Part shown: in pieces, positions 16,704-24,504 of the stretch | Position numbering within the stretch: position 1 is the stretch's first letter | Layout: each line of letters opens with the position of its first letter | From: an uncultured Bacteroidales bacterium | GTDB lineage: Bacteria; Bacteroidota; Bacteroidia; Bacteroidales; UBA932 | Direction: 5' to 3' | Length of the DNA stretch: 64,000 nucleotides | NCBI GenBank assembly: GCA_947303465.1 | Contig: CAMYYI010000003.1 | Coordinates: 1-64,000 of the forward strand | Program-made: the position numbers and the translations under genes | The notes under the pieces: model-generated | Databases searched by the model: none | What the model saw: only the letters and a program-made list of their open reading frames with translations | Told to the model about the DNA's origin: nothing

Positions 16704-19527
16704 ATTGCTTCTGATATTTCGCTATATATTTCTGTAGTTTTGCTTCGTCCTTGGCATCCTGCTTCTGAATGGCAAGGAGCAACTTGAGAGTCTTGGCGCG
16801 CTGCTTTTCCAGCTCTTTCTGTTTCTTTGCCGCAAGCTTGAGGGAATCCTGACGGTCCAGCTCAGCCCAGCGGGCCTCACGGGCGGCAATTCTGGCATCC
16901 CTTGCGGCTATGCGCAGTTTGCGGCGGAGTTCCCTGTCCTCCTTGCGCTTCTGCTTTGGATCTACAGTGGGAACGGACAGAGGGTCTATTTCTTCTTTTA
17001 CGGCAAGGGAATCGGCAGGAGCCTTGACCGCAAGGCTGTCCACGGTTGCCACCGCCAGGCTGTCCGCCCGGGCAAGGCCGTCAGCGGCCAGGGAATCGGA
17101 CACTGCAGCAAGAGAATCCGCAACAGCCAGGCTGTCCGCAGATAAAGTCTCAATTTGCAGGCTGTCAGCCAGATGTGGCTTATGGAACACAGCCGTATCC
17201 CGCTTTGGTTTGGGTATTTTTGCAAGGGAATCGCGGACTGCGATCTCTTTTAATATACGGGGCATGTAGCCCGGGAAGTACAGGTCCGTTTCCCTGAACT
17301 CGGGTCGCGGTTTGGACTCGTAATATTCGCGGGCAGATGCTCTTATTTTCAGGGTTGTAATGTCCTCAGGACTCGCGGGTCGTTCGTCCGGGCGCCAGTT
17401 GAAGCCCTTCATCTTGCGCTCCGCCTCCGGCATCTGAACCACAGGGTAAGCGTTGTTCTTGGGCTGCTCGAAGTAATAGACGTGATCTATATCCCCGTCT
17501 ACAAGCCATCCGGAAAGCATTTTGCTCTCCACCTTGTTCACCGTAGCAAACGCCTCGTTCTCCCGCAAATAGAAGATGGCGGACGAGCCTCCAAGGGCAT
17601 CGAAACGCTTCAGGGAACTGTCCAGGCTATCAAAATATGCCAGGACTTCCGCACCCTTGATCTGGTCGAAGCTCACAGGGTCTTCCTGTATGATAACAAA
17701 GGCGTTGGATTGCAGGCTGGCCTTGCGGGGTCCGCCTCCGCCTATGAGGATGAACAGGCTGTCTGCGGTGTACTGTCGGTTGCCGTCATTCCAGACCACC
17801 GGGTCCCTGTAGAAACGGGCGATGGAATCCAGATCGCAGTAACACATTGAGTCACAGCGCATCTGTATGTCGTCACGGAAGATGCGGACATTCCTCACCC
17901 CGTACACGAAGCCTATCTTGGTGGTGTCGAGTTTAACGGTATCTGCGGCAGCAGCCAAGGCGGCGCTGTCGAGCGGGGCCTTAGTGGTGTCCGACGCCGG
18001 AACCGCTGCGGAAGTATCTGCGGTTGCAGGTGCAGGGGCGGCAGGGACAGTGTCTGCAGTTGCTAGAACCTGCATCTTAGCAGCCAGATTTGTATCAGGA
18101 ACTGCGGGTCCTGCCGTACTGTCAGGGACAGACCCGGCCACGGCATCTGCCATTTGCGTTCCGGGCGCCACTGCAAGGGAATCGGCCACAGGAGCCGTAC
18201 CTACCAGACTGTCTATTGCCGCCAGAGCCTTGTTCAGAGGGGCTATCAGACTGTCCTTGCGCTCCTGCTCACCCGTAGCTTTCGGCGCTGCTTCTTCATT
18301 CGCCACAGGCTTCTCTTTGCCTGCTGCAGTCTCTTCAGACGCCGCCCCCTGAGGTTCAGCCCCCGGCTTGCCAACGGCCCCCTTCCCCTGACGCATCCCG
18401 CCAGGTCCGCCCTGCGGCTTGCTGGCCTCGGCAGCGGCGGCTGCAGCAGCTTCGGCGGCCTTCCTCCGGTACTCGGCCACGGGGTCCGTACTTATATCGG
18501 CCAGTCTGCTTTCGCAGGCGGAAACAGTCCCCTCAGGTATGTCGCAACGGCGTATGGTTCTGTAAATCAAGGTGTCGGCACCCATGTAAATAGTGTCGCG
18601 CTTTTCGTCTTTTCCGGTTTGCAGAGCCACAGCGGCGTTGCGCTGCAGCTTCACCTGCGAAAGGGTATCGTTATAGTGGATACGTTCCGCAACAGCCGTC
18701 ACCTCCCGGCCGGGATCCTGGACCTGTGCATTGCCCAGCATGAGGAGGTTCCCGGTTCCACGATAATAGAACAAACTGTCCGACCACGCTTCCTGCTCCT
18801 CTGAGAGGGCGTGAACGTTGCGCTGGAAGAAAACCGTACCGCGACCCTTGTCGTACCAGCCATTATCTGCCGACAGCATATTGCCCCCTTTCCAGAAGTC
18901 TATCATTACCGGGAAATCCGCCTTATCGAGATCTGAGTAATAGCGCAACAGATTGGTCTTCACGAACATGGAGTCGGAGAACATGTTCACGTTGCTCTCG
19001 AACATGAAGGTCTTGGTGTTGGAATTGTAGGTTCCGGAAAGGCTTTCGATCACCTGACCGTCGGCATCCTTCATGGCGGCGCCGTGGGAGAATATGGCGA
19101 TGCTGTCCTTGGTGTTGTAATCCAGGTAGCGGGTGCGCAGCAGGTTCTTTTTCTTGTTCTGCAGCTGTACCAGAGTTCCGCGGAACTGCACCAGGTTGTC
19201 GTCTATCATGTAGTCCAGCTTGTCGCTGGTGAGCACGGTCTCGTCCTGGATAACCTTAACGTGACCTACTGCATTGATGATTTTGGTGTCGACGTTCCAG
19301 AGTGCGGTGTCGCTGATAAGATATGTTCCGTTATGGAGAAATGTGGACGAGATTGCCTTTCGGTACTGCTGCCCGTGCATTACCAGTTGCTCGATGCTCT
19401 CCGCCTTCATGAGCCGCACAAGACTGTCCGCCTTTTCCTTTCGGGCCAGGGCGGGCACGGCTTGCATGGCGAGCATTGTCGCCAGTAAGGCAAGCAGCGT
19501 CAGTCTTTTGTGAACTTGGATTTCCAT
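16522..19527 (-). CDS. OstA/LptA-like LPS transport protein with long low-complexity inserts
   Basis: About 1001 residues. Starts are possible at 19527 (MEIQ) or a GTG at 19515; both give a signal peptide ending PALA. Residues about 40-330 hold OstA/LptA-type beta strands (NGTYLISDTALWNVDTKIINAVGHV in two parts, LTSDKLDYMIDDNLVQFRG). An Ala/Pro/Thr-rich insert of ~190 residues follows, then a second OstA-like stretch (FVYGVRNVRIFRDDIQMRC). The C-terminal third is disordered, with DSLA-type repeats and Lys/Arg/Glu-rich helices. In Bacteroidota such proteins bridge the periplasm in the LPS export route with LptE. It overlaps surA by 28 nt, and its last 60 codons overlap the OPT gene out of frame. 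Confidence 0.8.
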   Translation of the reverse strand: MEIQVHKRLTLLALLATMLAMQAVPALARKEKADSLVRLMKAESIEQLVMHGQQYRKAISSTFLHNGTYLISDTALWNVDTKIINAVGHVKVIQDETVLTSDKLDYMIDDNLVQFRGTLVQLQNKKKNLLRTRYLDYNTKDSIAIFSHGAAMKDADGQVIESLSGTYNSNTKTFMFESNVNMFSDSMFVKTNLLRYYSDLDKADFPVMIDFWKGGNMLSADNGWYDKGRGTVFFQRNVHALSEEQEAWSDSLFYYRGTGNLLMLGNAQVQDPGREVTAVAERIHYNDTLSQVKLQRNAAVALQTGKDEKRDTIYMGADTLIYRTIRRCDIPEGTVSACESRLADISTDPVAEYRRKAAEAAAAAAAEASKPQGGPGGMRQGKGAVGKPGAEPQGAASEETAAGKEKPVANEEAAPKATGEQERKDSLIAPLNKALAAIDSLVGTAPVADSLAVAPGTQMADAVAGSVPDSTAGPAVPDTNLAAKMQVLATADTVPAAPAPATADTSAAVPASDTTKAPLDSAALAAAADTVKLDTTKIGFVYGVRNVRIFRDDIQMRCDSMCYCDLDSIARFYRDPVVWNDGNRQYTADSLFILIGGGGPRKASLQSNAFVIIQEDPVSFDQIKGAEVLAYFDSLDSSLKRFDALGGSSAIFYLRENEAFATVNKVESKMLSGWLVDGDIDHVYYFEQPKNNAYPVVQMPEAERKMKGFNWRPDERPASPEDITTLKIRASAREYYESKPRPEFRETDLYFPGYMPRILKEIAVRDSLAKIPKPKRDTAVFHKPHLADSLQIETLSADSLAVADSLAAVSDSLAADGLARADSLAVATVDSLAVKAPADSLAVKEEIDPLSVPTVDPKQKRKEDRELRRKLRIAARDARIAAREARWAELDRQDSLKLAAKKQKELEKQRAKTLKLLLAIQKQDAKDEAKLQKYIAKYQKQYEREQKRKAARERSQATGSGGEVPTPPGSGEEAPRGDAVLGDDGSPDDDPVLSGGGVPGT

Positions 19528-20876
19528 CCGTCGAGCTCGAATTCGCAATCCTGGAACAGAGGATCGATCTTGATGTAGGTGACTTTTATCTTCTCCTTGA
19601 TAAAATCTTCGATGGCCTCGTTCTGCTTGACGGCACGCACGTCGCCGAGCAGTTCTGTGTAGTCATGCTCGAAAGTCGCAGTATGCGCGGGCACAATCTT
19701 GTCCAGCCGGACTATCTTGTACACCAGGTTGCCGTCGCGGCCCTCGTTGTCCAGGGACTCTATAGGCTCGGAAATCTGGCCGGGCTGCAGGTCCTTTGCG
19801 GCCGCGTAATCCTGAGGTTTGAGCTGGTCGATCTCGAAATATGCAGAACCGGTATTGGGATCTGCCATCTGGCCTCCGTTGGTGCGGGTTGCAGGGTCCT
19901 GTGAATAGAAACGCGCCGCCAGTTCGAAGGTGATAAGGGAATCAGTAATGGCGGTCCTGAGGCTGTCCAGGCGGCTGAATGCCTTCTCGCGGTCCTCTAT
20001 GGTGTAATGGGGCTTGAGCAGGATGTGACGGGCGTTGAACATATCGCCCTTCTTCTCCAGCACCTCAATGATATGGAAGCCGTCGGGGGTTTCGACTATC
20101 TGGGAAATGGCGCCCGGCTTGAGGGACATGGCGGCATCTGAGAATGCCGGCCAGAAAATTGACTTGGACGCCAATCCAAGCTCGCCTCCCTTGCGTGCAC
20201 TGCCCGGGTCTTCCGAATACAGGCGGGCAAGAGTGGAGAACTTTTCTCCGTTGATGATACGCTCGCGGATATTCAGCAGGCGCTCCTTTACGACAAGCGC
20301 GGCCGCCTCCCGGTCCGGATATATGCAAATCTGGCTGAGTTTGTACTTGGTGGGCACCACCGGCAGCTTGTCCACTGCGGAGGTGTCCAGATACTGCTTG
20401 ACGTCATACGGAGTCACTTCCGGGATGCGCTTTGCAATCTCCTGCTGCTCCTGCTGGGCAAGGGTGTTGTCTTCTATCTGCTTGCGCCACTCCTGGCGGA
20501 GCTTGTAAACCGGCTTGTGGAAGTAGGCCTCCACCGCGTCGTCTCCTCCGAGGGCGGTGCGGGCCTGGTCCATCTGCTGGGAGAGGTGGGCCTCCACCAT
20601 CTCCTGGTTCACGGTAAGCGAATCCAGACGCGCCTGCATGAGGAACAGTTTGGACCGCATCATGCCCTCCAATATCTCACAGCGGATGTTACGGTCCGAG
20701 GCAAAGCCGCGGGCGCTCATCATCTGCACTTCCTGCTCCACCTCAGACAGGGTGATGAGTTCGTTGCCCACCACGGCCACGGACTTATCCACAACTCCTT
20801 TGTACTTCTGCGCGGAAGCCACGGCAGGAAGGACAAGCAGCATGAGCGCGAAGACTGTTTTAACGAAAAATCTCAT
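19500..20876 (-). CDS. surA: SurA-like periplasmic peptidyl-prolyl isomerase
   Basis: A 458-residue periplasmic chaperone that helps outer-membrane proteins fold. The start at 20876 (MRFFVKTVFALM) opens a signal peptide ending VASAQ; a TTG at 20909 is less likely. The N-terminal SurA-type helical region (about 20-170) begins VDKSVAVVGNELITLSEVEQ. Two parvulin domains follow: the first around 180-275 (FSTLARLYSEDPGSARKGGELG and DGFHIIEVLEKKG), the second around 275-390 (ARHILLKP, RFYSQDPATRTNGGQMA). It sits between galE and ostA; the stop of galE abuts its frame. Location next to an LPS-transport gene fits its role in outer-membrane assembly. Confidence 0.92.
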   Translation of the reverse strand: MRFFVKTVFALMLLVLPAVASAQKYKGVVDKSVAVVGNELITLSEVEQEVQMMSARGFASDRNIRCEILEGMMRSKLFLMQARLDSLTVNQEMVEAHLSQQMDQARTALGGDDAVEAYFHKPVYKLRQEWRKQIEDNTLAQQEQQEIAKRIPEVTPYDVKQYLDTSAVDKLPVVPTKYKLSQICIYPDREAAALVVKERLLNIRERIINGEKFSTLARLYSEDPGSARKGGELGLASKSIFWPAFSDAAMSLKPGAISQIVETPDGFHIIEVLEKKGDMFNARHILLKPHYTIEDREKAFSRLDSLRTAITDSLITFELAARFYSQDPATRTNGGQMADPNTGSAYFEIDQLKPQDYAAAKDLQPGQISEPIESLDNEGRDGNLVYKIVRLDKIVPAHTATFEHDYTELLGDVRAVKQNEAIEDFIKEKIKVTYIKIDPLFQDCEFELDGWKSKFTKD

Positions 20877-20909
20877 AAGCGTCCGGATAGCTTGCAAAGC
20901 TCGTTCCAA

Positions 20910-21932
20910 TTATTTGCCGGCCTCTGCCAGGCGTTTTTCCCACGCCCATGCAGACGCGAGCGTCTCCTCCACGCTCCGCTTTGCCTTCCATCCCAGCTTC
21001 TTTTCTGCGAGTGCGGGATCTGCCCAGATGGCCATAACGTCACCGGGACGGCGCGGGGCAATGCGGTAATTGAGTTTGATTTTGTTAACCTTCTCGAAGG
21101 CGTTTACCAGCTCCATCACGGACACCGGGCGGCCGGTACCCACGTTGAATATCTCGTAAGGCTCCTCCATCTTCCCGTCTATCATGCGGGTTACGGCGCA
21201 GACGTGTGCCTGGGCAAGGTCTACTATGTCGATGAAGTCGCGCAGGCATGTGCCGTCGGGAGTGGGATAGTCGTTGCCGAAGATGCTGAGGCATTCACGC
21301 TTGCCTATGGCAGTCTGGGTTATGTAGGGGACGAGGTTGTTGGGGACGCCCCTGGGGAGCTCGCCGATGAGTGCGGACGGGTGTGCGCCGATGGGGTTGA
21401 AGTAGCGGAGGGCGATGCCGTGCATGCCGTAGGCCTTCACGCAGTCGCGCAGGAAGTCTTCGCACATCTGCTTGGTGTTGCCGTAGGGCGATGTGGCTTC
21501 CTGGCGGGGACTCTGCTCCGTCACGGGCGGGTTGTCGGGTTCGCCGTAAACGGTTGCGGACGAGGAGAACAGCACGTGGGTCCCATGGGAACGGGCGGCC
21601 TCCAGCACGTTGAGGAAGGAGTCCAGGTTGTTCTTGTAGTACATCAGGGGTTCGGCTACCGACTCGCCCACGGCCTTGAACGCCGCAAAGTGGATTACAG
21701 CGTCGATGTGGTATTTGTCGAACAGTGCGTTGGCCGCTGCCGCATCGCAGAAATCGACCTTTTCGAAAGGCAGCTGGCGGCTGAGTATGGCGCATACGCC
21801 TTTGTAGTTGGTCTCGTCGCAATTGGACATATTGTCGGCTATGACAACGTCGTAGCCCGCCTGGCAAAGTTCCACGGTTACGTGGCTGCCGATAAATCCG
21901 GCTCCTCCGGATACAAGAACGGTTTTCTTCAT
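20910..21932 (-). CDS. galE: UDP-glucose 4-epimerase
   Basis: A 340-residue SDR-family epimerase that interconverts UDP-glucose and UDP-galactose in the cytoplasm and feeds surface glycan synthesis. Visible: the NAD-binding GGAGFIGSH at residues 9-17, the HFAAFKAVGES segment near 82, SSSATVYG with the catalytic Ser/Thr near 125, and the YGNTK pair (Tyr and Lys) near 150, then the substrate-binding RYFNPIGAHPS. Length is typical. The ATG lies 6 nt after a TACATTTG box, so the transcript is probably leaderless; it appears to head the galE-surA-ostA-OPT-pepT run. Confidence 0.96.
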   Translation of the reverse strand: MKKTVLVSGGAGFIGSHVTVELCQAGYDVVIADNMSNCDETNYKGVCAILSRQLPFEKVDFCDAAAANALFDKYHIDAVIHFAAFKAVGESVAEPLMYYKNNLDSFLNVLEAARSHGTHVLFSSSATVYGEPDNPPVTEQSPRQEATSPYGNTKQMCEDFLRDCVKAYGMHGIALRYFNPIGAHPSALIGELPRGVPNNLVPYITQTAIGKRECLSIFGNDYPTPDGTCLRDFIDIVDLAQAHVCAVTRMIDGKMEEPYEIFNVGTGRPVSVMELVNAFEKVNKIKLNYRIAPRRPGDVMAIWADPALAEKKLGWKAKRSVEETLASAWAWEKRLAEAGK

Positions 21933-21938
21933 AACCTA

Positions 21939-21946
21939 CAAATGTA
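21939..21946 (-). promoter_or_regulatory. -7 box TACATTTG for galE
   Basis: The minus strand reads TACATTTG, then TAGGTT, then ATG. The box lies inside a short perfect palindrome, AACCTACA/TGTAGGTT (21934-21950). Confidence 0.6.
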
Positions 21947-21981
21947 GGTTTTTTGCGGGAATAATCAAAATTGAGGGGGGA

Positions 21982-22914
21982 TCAGCGGCCTTTGAGCTTC
22001 TGTCTGCGCGTCTCCGCCGTGTCGCGACCAAACAGCGTGCGGTGACCTTCTACCGACCGCCAGTAATCGGAGTCGAAGTCCTGCGGACTCCTGAAGGCTC
22101 CGGCGGAGGGTGCGCCAGCAGAGGACCGTGGCCGCCCATGGCCACGTGAATGGGAGGGGCCCGCCGCTTCAGCGGTGGGAGGGATGAGCGAAGCGAAGTC
22201 CTCTACTGGCGCACCCTTCGCCGGAGCTTCCGTCAGCTGGAAGCAGAGATAGCGGATCGGGTACCCTTGGTCGCGGAACATTGACTCGTAGAAAGTCTGT
22301 ACCGCAGTGAGGGCGGGAGCGAAACGGTCAGCCTCTGAATAAAGGTCTTCGGAAGCGGCCAGAACCTCAAGATTGTTTGCCCGGCAGACCGCAAGGGTGT
22401 ATTGATACAGGAACTGGGAGTCGGTCTTGAGGTGAATGAGACCGCCGGGAGCCAGGAAACGGCTGTAGCGTTCAAGAAAGACGGGCGAGGTAAGGCGGGA
22501 GTTTTCGCTCTTTACCTGCGGGTCTGAAAAAGTGAGCCAGATCTCCGAAACCTCACCGGGGGCAAAGAAAGCGCTGATGAACTCTATCCTGGTACGGAGA
22601 AAGCCAACGTTGCCCAGAGCGTGCTGCGTTGCATATTTCGCCCCTTTCCAGAGGCGCGCCCCCTTGATATCCACACCGACGTAATTCTTCGACGGATCCC
22701 TTTGGGCGAGGTCGATGGTGTACTCCCCTTTGCCGCATCCGAGCTCCAGCACCAGGGGCGCCTGCGGGTCTGCGAAACGCTCGCCCCAATGGCCCTTGAC
22801 TTCATGGTCACGCAACGAGAAATAGCCGTCCCGGAGCAGTTCCTCCGCCGACGGCTGAAGCAGGCACGGAAAAGTCTCGTTCTCTGCGAATTTCCTTAGT
22901 TTGTCGTGGCCCAT
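21982..22914 (-). CDS. trmB: tRNA (guanine-N7)-methyltransferase with palindromic insert
   Basis: A 310-residue SAM-dependent enzyme that methylates G46 of tRNA. The core (about residues 1-230) has LVLELGCGKGEYTIDLAQ for SAM binding, FISAFFAPGEVSEIWLTFSDPQ (with the variant SDP in place of FPDPW), and LKTDSQFLYQYTL. After the core strand PIRYLCFQL the protein has an insert of about 44 residues rich in Ala, Pro, Ser and Gly, coded by the 131-bp palindromic element at 22097-22227, then a basic tail (RRQKLKGR). The reading frame stays open throughout. The gene follows mtnN with a 13-nt gap. Confidence 0.92.
   Translation of the reverse strand: MGHDKLRKFAENETFPCLLQPSAEELLRDGYFSLRDHEVKGHWGERFADPQAPLVLELGCGKGEYTIDLAQRDPSKNYVGVDIKGARLWKGAKYATQHALGNVGFLRTRIEFISAFFAPGEVSEIWLTFSDPQVKSENSRLTSPVFLERYSRFLAPGGLIHLKTDSQFLYQYTLAVCRANNLEVLAASEDLYSEADRFAPALTAVQTFYESMFRDQGYPIRYLCFQLTEAPAKGAPVEDFASLIPPTAEAAGPSHSRGHGRPRSSAGAPSAGAFRSPQDFDSDYWRSVEGHRTLFGRDTAETRRQKLKGR
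22097..22227. repeat. 131-bp palindromic element inserted in frame in trmB
   Basis: The ends are 30-bp inverted repeats (22097-22126 and 22198-22227) matching at 28 of 30 bases; they begin GCTCCGGCG and contain GGGTGCGCCAG. Inside are two more hairpins: CGTGGCC/GGCCACG (22127-22133 with 22140-22146) and CCGC/GCGG around TTCA (22164-22175). The three-stem layout looks like a folded mobile palindrome. It adds about 44 codons to trmB with no frame break. Confidence 0.85.
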
Positions 22915-22927
22915 AACTCCTTAGGAA

Positions 22928-23557
22928 TCAGCGCGACAGCAAATCAAGATAGGTCTTTAGCACGCGGAAGGAATTCTCGGGCGCCTTGGTCCAGAAATCG
23001 GCATAAGCAGATTCGTCGGCGCTGTCGGAGATTATGCGGAAGCTGATGAAAGGAATGCCGTAACGGTAGCAGGTCTGCGAAAGAGCACCGGACTCCATGT
23101 CCACGGAGATGGCCTCCGGGTACATTGCATGCAGGGCGGGAATGTCGGAAGCGACTATGAAACGGTCGCCGCTGATCTGCAGGCCGCCCTTGATTGTCAG
23201 GCCAGGCACAGAAAGGGACATCGCCTTGGCGTACAGGGACTTGTCGGCGTCGAAGTACTGAGGCAAACCCTGCACCACGCCCTCGTCCCATCCCGGACCG
23301 CACCAGATATCGTGGTAGGCTACCCGGCTGGCGACTATTACATCCATAGGCTTTAGATCCTTGCTGATGGCACCCGCTATTCCGGTAGAAATAATGGCCT
23401 CAGGATGCTCCCGCTCGATTATTGCAGTAGCACCGATGGCCGCATTCACCTTTCCTATCCCGCACATGCTCAGTGACACTCCCGGCATATCCGCCAGAAC
23501 CTTCTGGGCCATGGCATATTCGCTTTCCAGCGCAACTATGACAGCTATCTTTTTCAT
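22928..23557 (-). CDS. mtnN: 5'-methylthioadenosine/S-adenosylhomocysteine nucleosidase
   Basis: A 209-residue nucleosidase of the PNP/UDP family. It cleaves methylthioadenosine and S-adenosylhomocysteine to adenine plus the thio-sugar, relieving product inhibition of methyltransferases. Visible: MKKIAVIVALESE at the start (catalytic Glu), MCGIGKVNAAIGAT, IISTGIAGAI, and SVDMESGALSQTCY with the ribose-binding Met-Glu, then ISDSADE with the catalytic Asp. It is followed after 13 nt by the SAM-using trmB, a sensible pairing. The ATG is 7 nt after a TACTTTTG box. Confidence 0.94.
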   Translation of the reverse strand: MKKIAVIVALESEYAMAQKVLADMPGVSLSMCGIGKVNAAIGATAIIEREHPEAIISTGIAGAISKDLKPMDVIVASRVAYHDIWCGPGWDEGVVQGLPQYFDADKSLYAKAMSLSVPGLTIKGGLQISGDRFIVASDIPALHAMYPEAISVDMESGALSQTCYRYGIPFISFRIISDSADESAYADFWTKAPENSFRVLKTYLDLLSR

Positions 23558-23564
23558 ATCCTTG

Positions 23565-23572
23565 CAAAAGTA
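23565..23572 (-). promoter_or_regulatory. -7 box TACTTTTG for mtnN
   Basis: The minus strand reads TACTTTTG, then CAAGGAT, then ATG. The 7-nt gap is the same as at the two genes around 1780. Confidence 0.55.
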
Positions 23573-23639
23573 GCAAATAGGGAAGACAAATCAAAAATCG
23601 AATGCAACGAAGAAGCGGCGGCGCGCATCTATTGATTAT

Positions 23640-24179
23640 ATGCGAAAAGCTTTCTTTCTATTACTGATGGCTATTGTCCAGACCGTCAGCCTGTACGCCC
23701 AGACCGGTAAAGTCGAAGTCGGAATCAATTATTCTCCAAAACAGAATTTTGCCGCGGCCGACGACATTCCCAATATGCTTTATAAATTCGGAGCTTACGG
23801 AGAGTATCGTTGGACTCTCGGAAAGCACTTCGAAGCGGGTGCGAGACTAGACGCTAAGGCTGGACCCATTGGTCTTTCCTTGAAGGACAATAATGCCCTC
23901 GCCATTTCAGGCGACCTTTTGGCTATAGCAGATTTCATTTTTTCCCCTGGAAAGACCGTAAATCCATTCATTGGTTTAGGACTGGGTCCAGGATTCGGCA
24001 TGCACAACGATACCCTTGACCATTTGTGGGAAGGACAATTTCTGATCTACGCAGATGCAAGAGTCGGCATTGAACTGTTCCGTCATCTTCGTCTTTCTGT
24101 CGATTACAGTTTGCCTGCCTGGTGGAGCTACGGAGAAATCTACACTACCCTTAATGCAAACATCGGTTGGGTATTCTAA
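23640..24179 (+). CDS. Small outer-membrane beta-barrel protein
   Basis: A 179-residue protein with a signal peptide ending LYAQ, followed by roughly eight amphipathic strands (VEVGINYSP, GAYGEYRWTLGKHFEAGARLD, PFIGLGLGPGFGM, LRLSVDYSLPAWW) and a closing strand that ends ANIGWVF with a terminal Phe. This is the pattern of an eight-stranded OmpW/OprF-like barrel (outer membrane protein beta-barrel domain). Function unknown. Codon use is less GC-biased than in neighbouring genes. It is divergent from mtnN. Confidence 0.75.
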   Translation: MRKAFFLLLMAIVQTVSLYAQTGKVEVGINYSPKQNFAAADDIPNMLYKFGAYGEYRWTLGKHFEAGARLDAKAGPIGLSLKDNNALAISGDLLAIADFIFSPGKTVNPFIGLGLGPGFGMHNDTLDHLWEGQFLIYADARVGIELFRHLRLSVDYSLPAWWSYGEIYTTLNANIGWVF

Positions 24180-24240
24180 TCAAGTCCCATAAAAAACCGA
24201 GGGGATAGATCAGAGTGCCTTCCGGCACGGCCTCTTACCA

Positions 24241-24280
24241 TAAAACAAAAGAGGCAAGTCCTCTCGAACTTGTCTCTTTG
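24241..24280 (-). terminator. Intrinsic terminator downstream of tRNA-Leu
   Basis: On the minus strand AAAGAGACAAGT pairs with ACTTGCCTCTTT (24248-24279, one mismatch) around an 8-nt loop, and the stem runs into GTTTTA. It begins 2 nt after the tRNA 3' end. Confidence 0.75.
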
Positions 24281-24363
24281 TGCGGTAGGTGAGACTCGAA
24301 CTCACACAGGCCAATGCCCACTACCCCCTCAAAGTAGCGTGTCTACCATTTCACCACTACCGC
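24281..24363 (-). tRNA. tRNA-Leu (anticodon GAG)
   Basis: Read on the minus strand, acceptor arms GCGGTAG (24357-24363) and CTACCGC (24282-24288) pair fully, with A as discriminator base. The T arm has GAGTTCGAGTCTC. The anticodon arm is CTACT-TTGAGGG-GGTAG, giving GAG, which reads CUC and CUU leucine codons. A variable arm longer than 10 nt (TGGGCATTGGCC...) fits a class II tRNA. The D arm AATGGTAGACACGC is typical of tRNA-Leu. CCA is not encoded. An intrinsic terminator follows at once. Confidence 0.95.
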
Positions 24364-24452
24364 AGTTATTTGGGACTGCAAAATTAAGCATATTTTGCAG
24401 ATTCACAAAAAAAATTGGCACTTTGTATAAGAGGCCGCGCTAAAAATGAATA

Positions 24453-24487
24453 CTGCAGGTGCGCGCAAAGCTGCGACACACCTGCAG
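24453..24487. terminator. Hairpin downstream of the 24505-26643 gene
   Basis: CTGCAGGTG (24453-24461) and CACCTGCAG (24479-24487) form a perfect 9-bp stem 17 nt after the stop of the minus-strand FISUMP gene. The minus strand continues with a short T-rich stretch, so a terminator is likely but weak. Confidence 0.5.
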
Positions 24488-24504
24488 AATCCAATCTTAA
24501 ATTA

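Noticed and set aside
17030..17160. DSLA-coding tandem DNA in ostA as a minisatellite
   Set aside because: The protein units repeat only loosely and the DNA units differ in length and bases, so no clear period was found.
22097..22227. The trmB palindrome as a tRNA or other structural RNA gene
   Set aside because: The three-stem shape is superficially cloverleaf-like, but there is no T-loop, no anticodon arm and no tRNA acceptor pattern, and it lies in an open coding frame.
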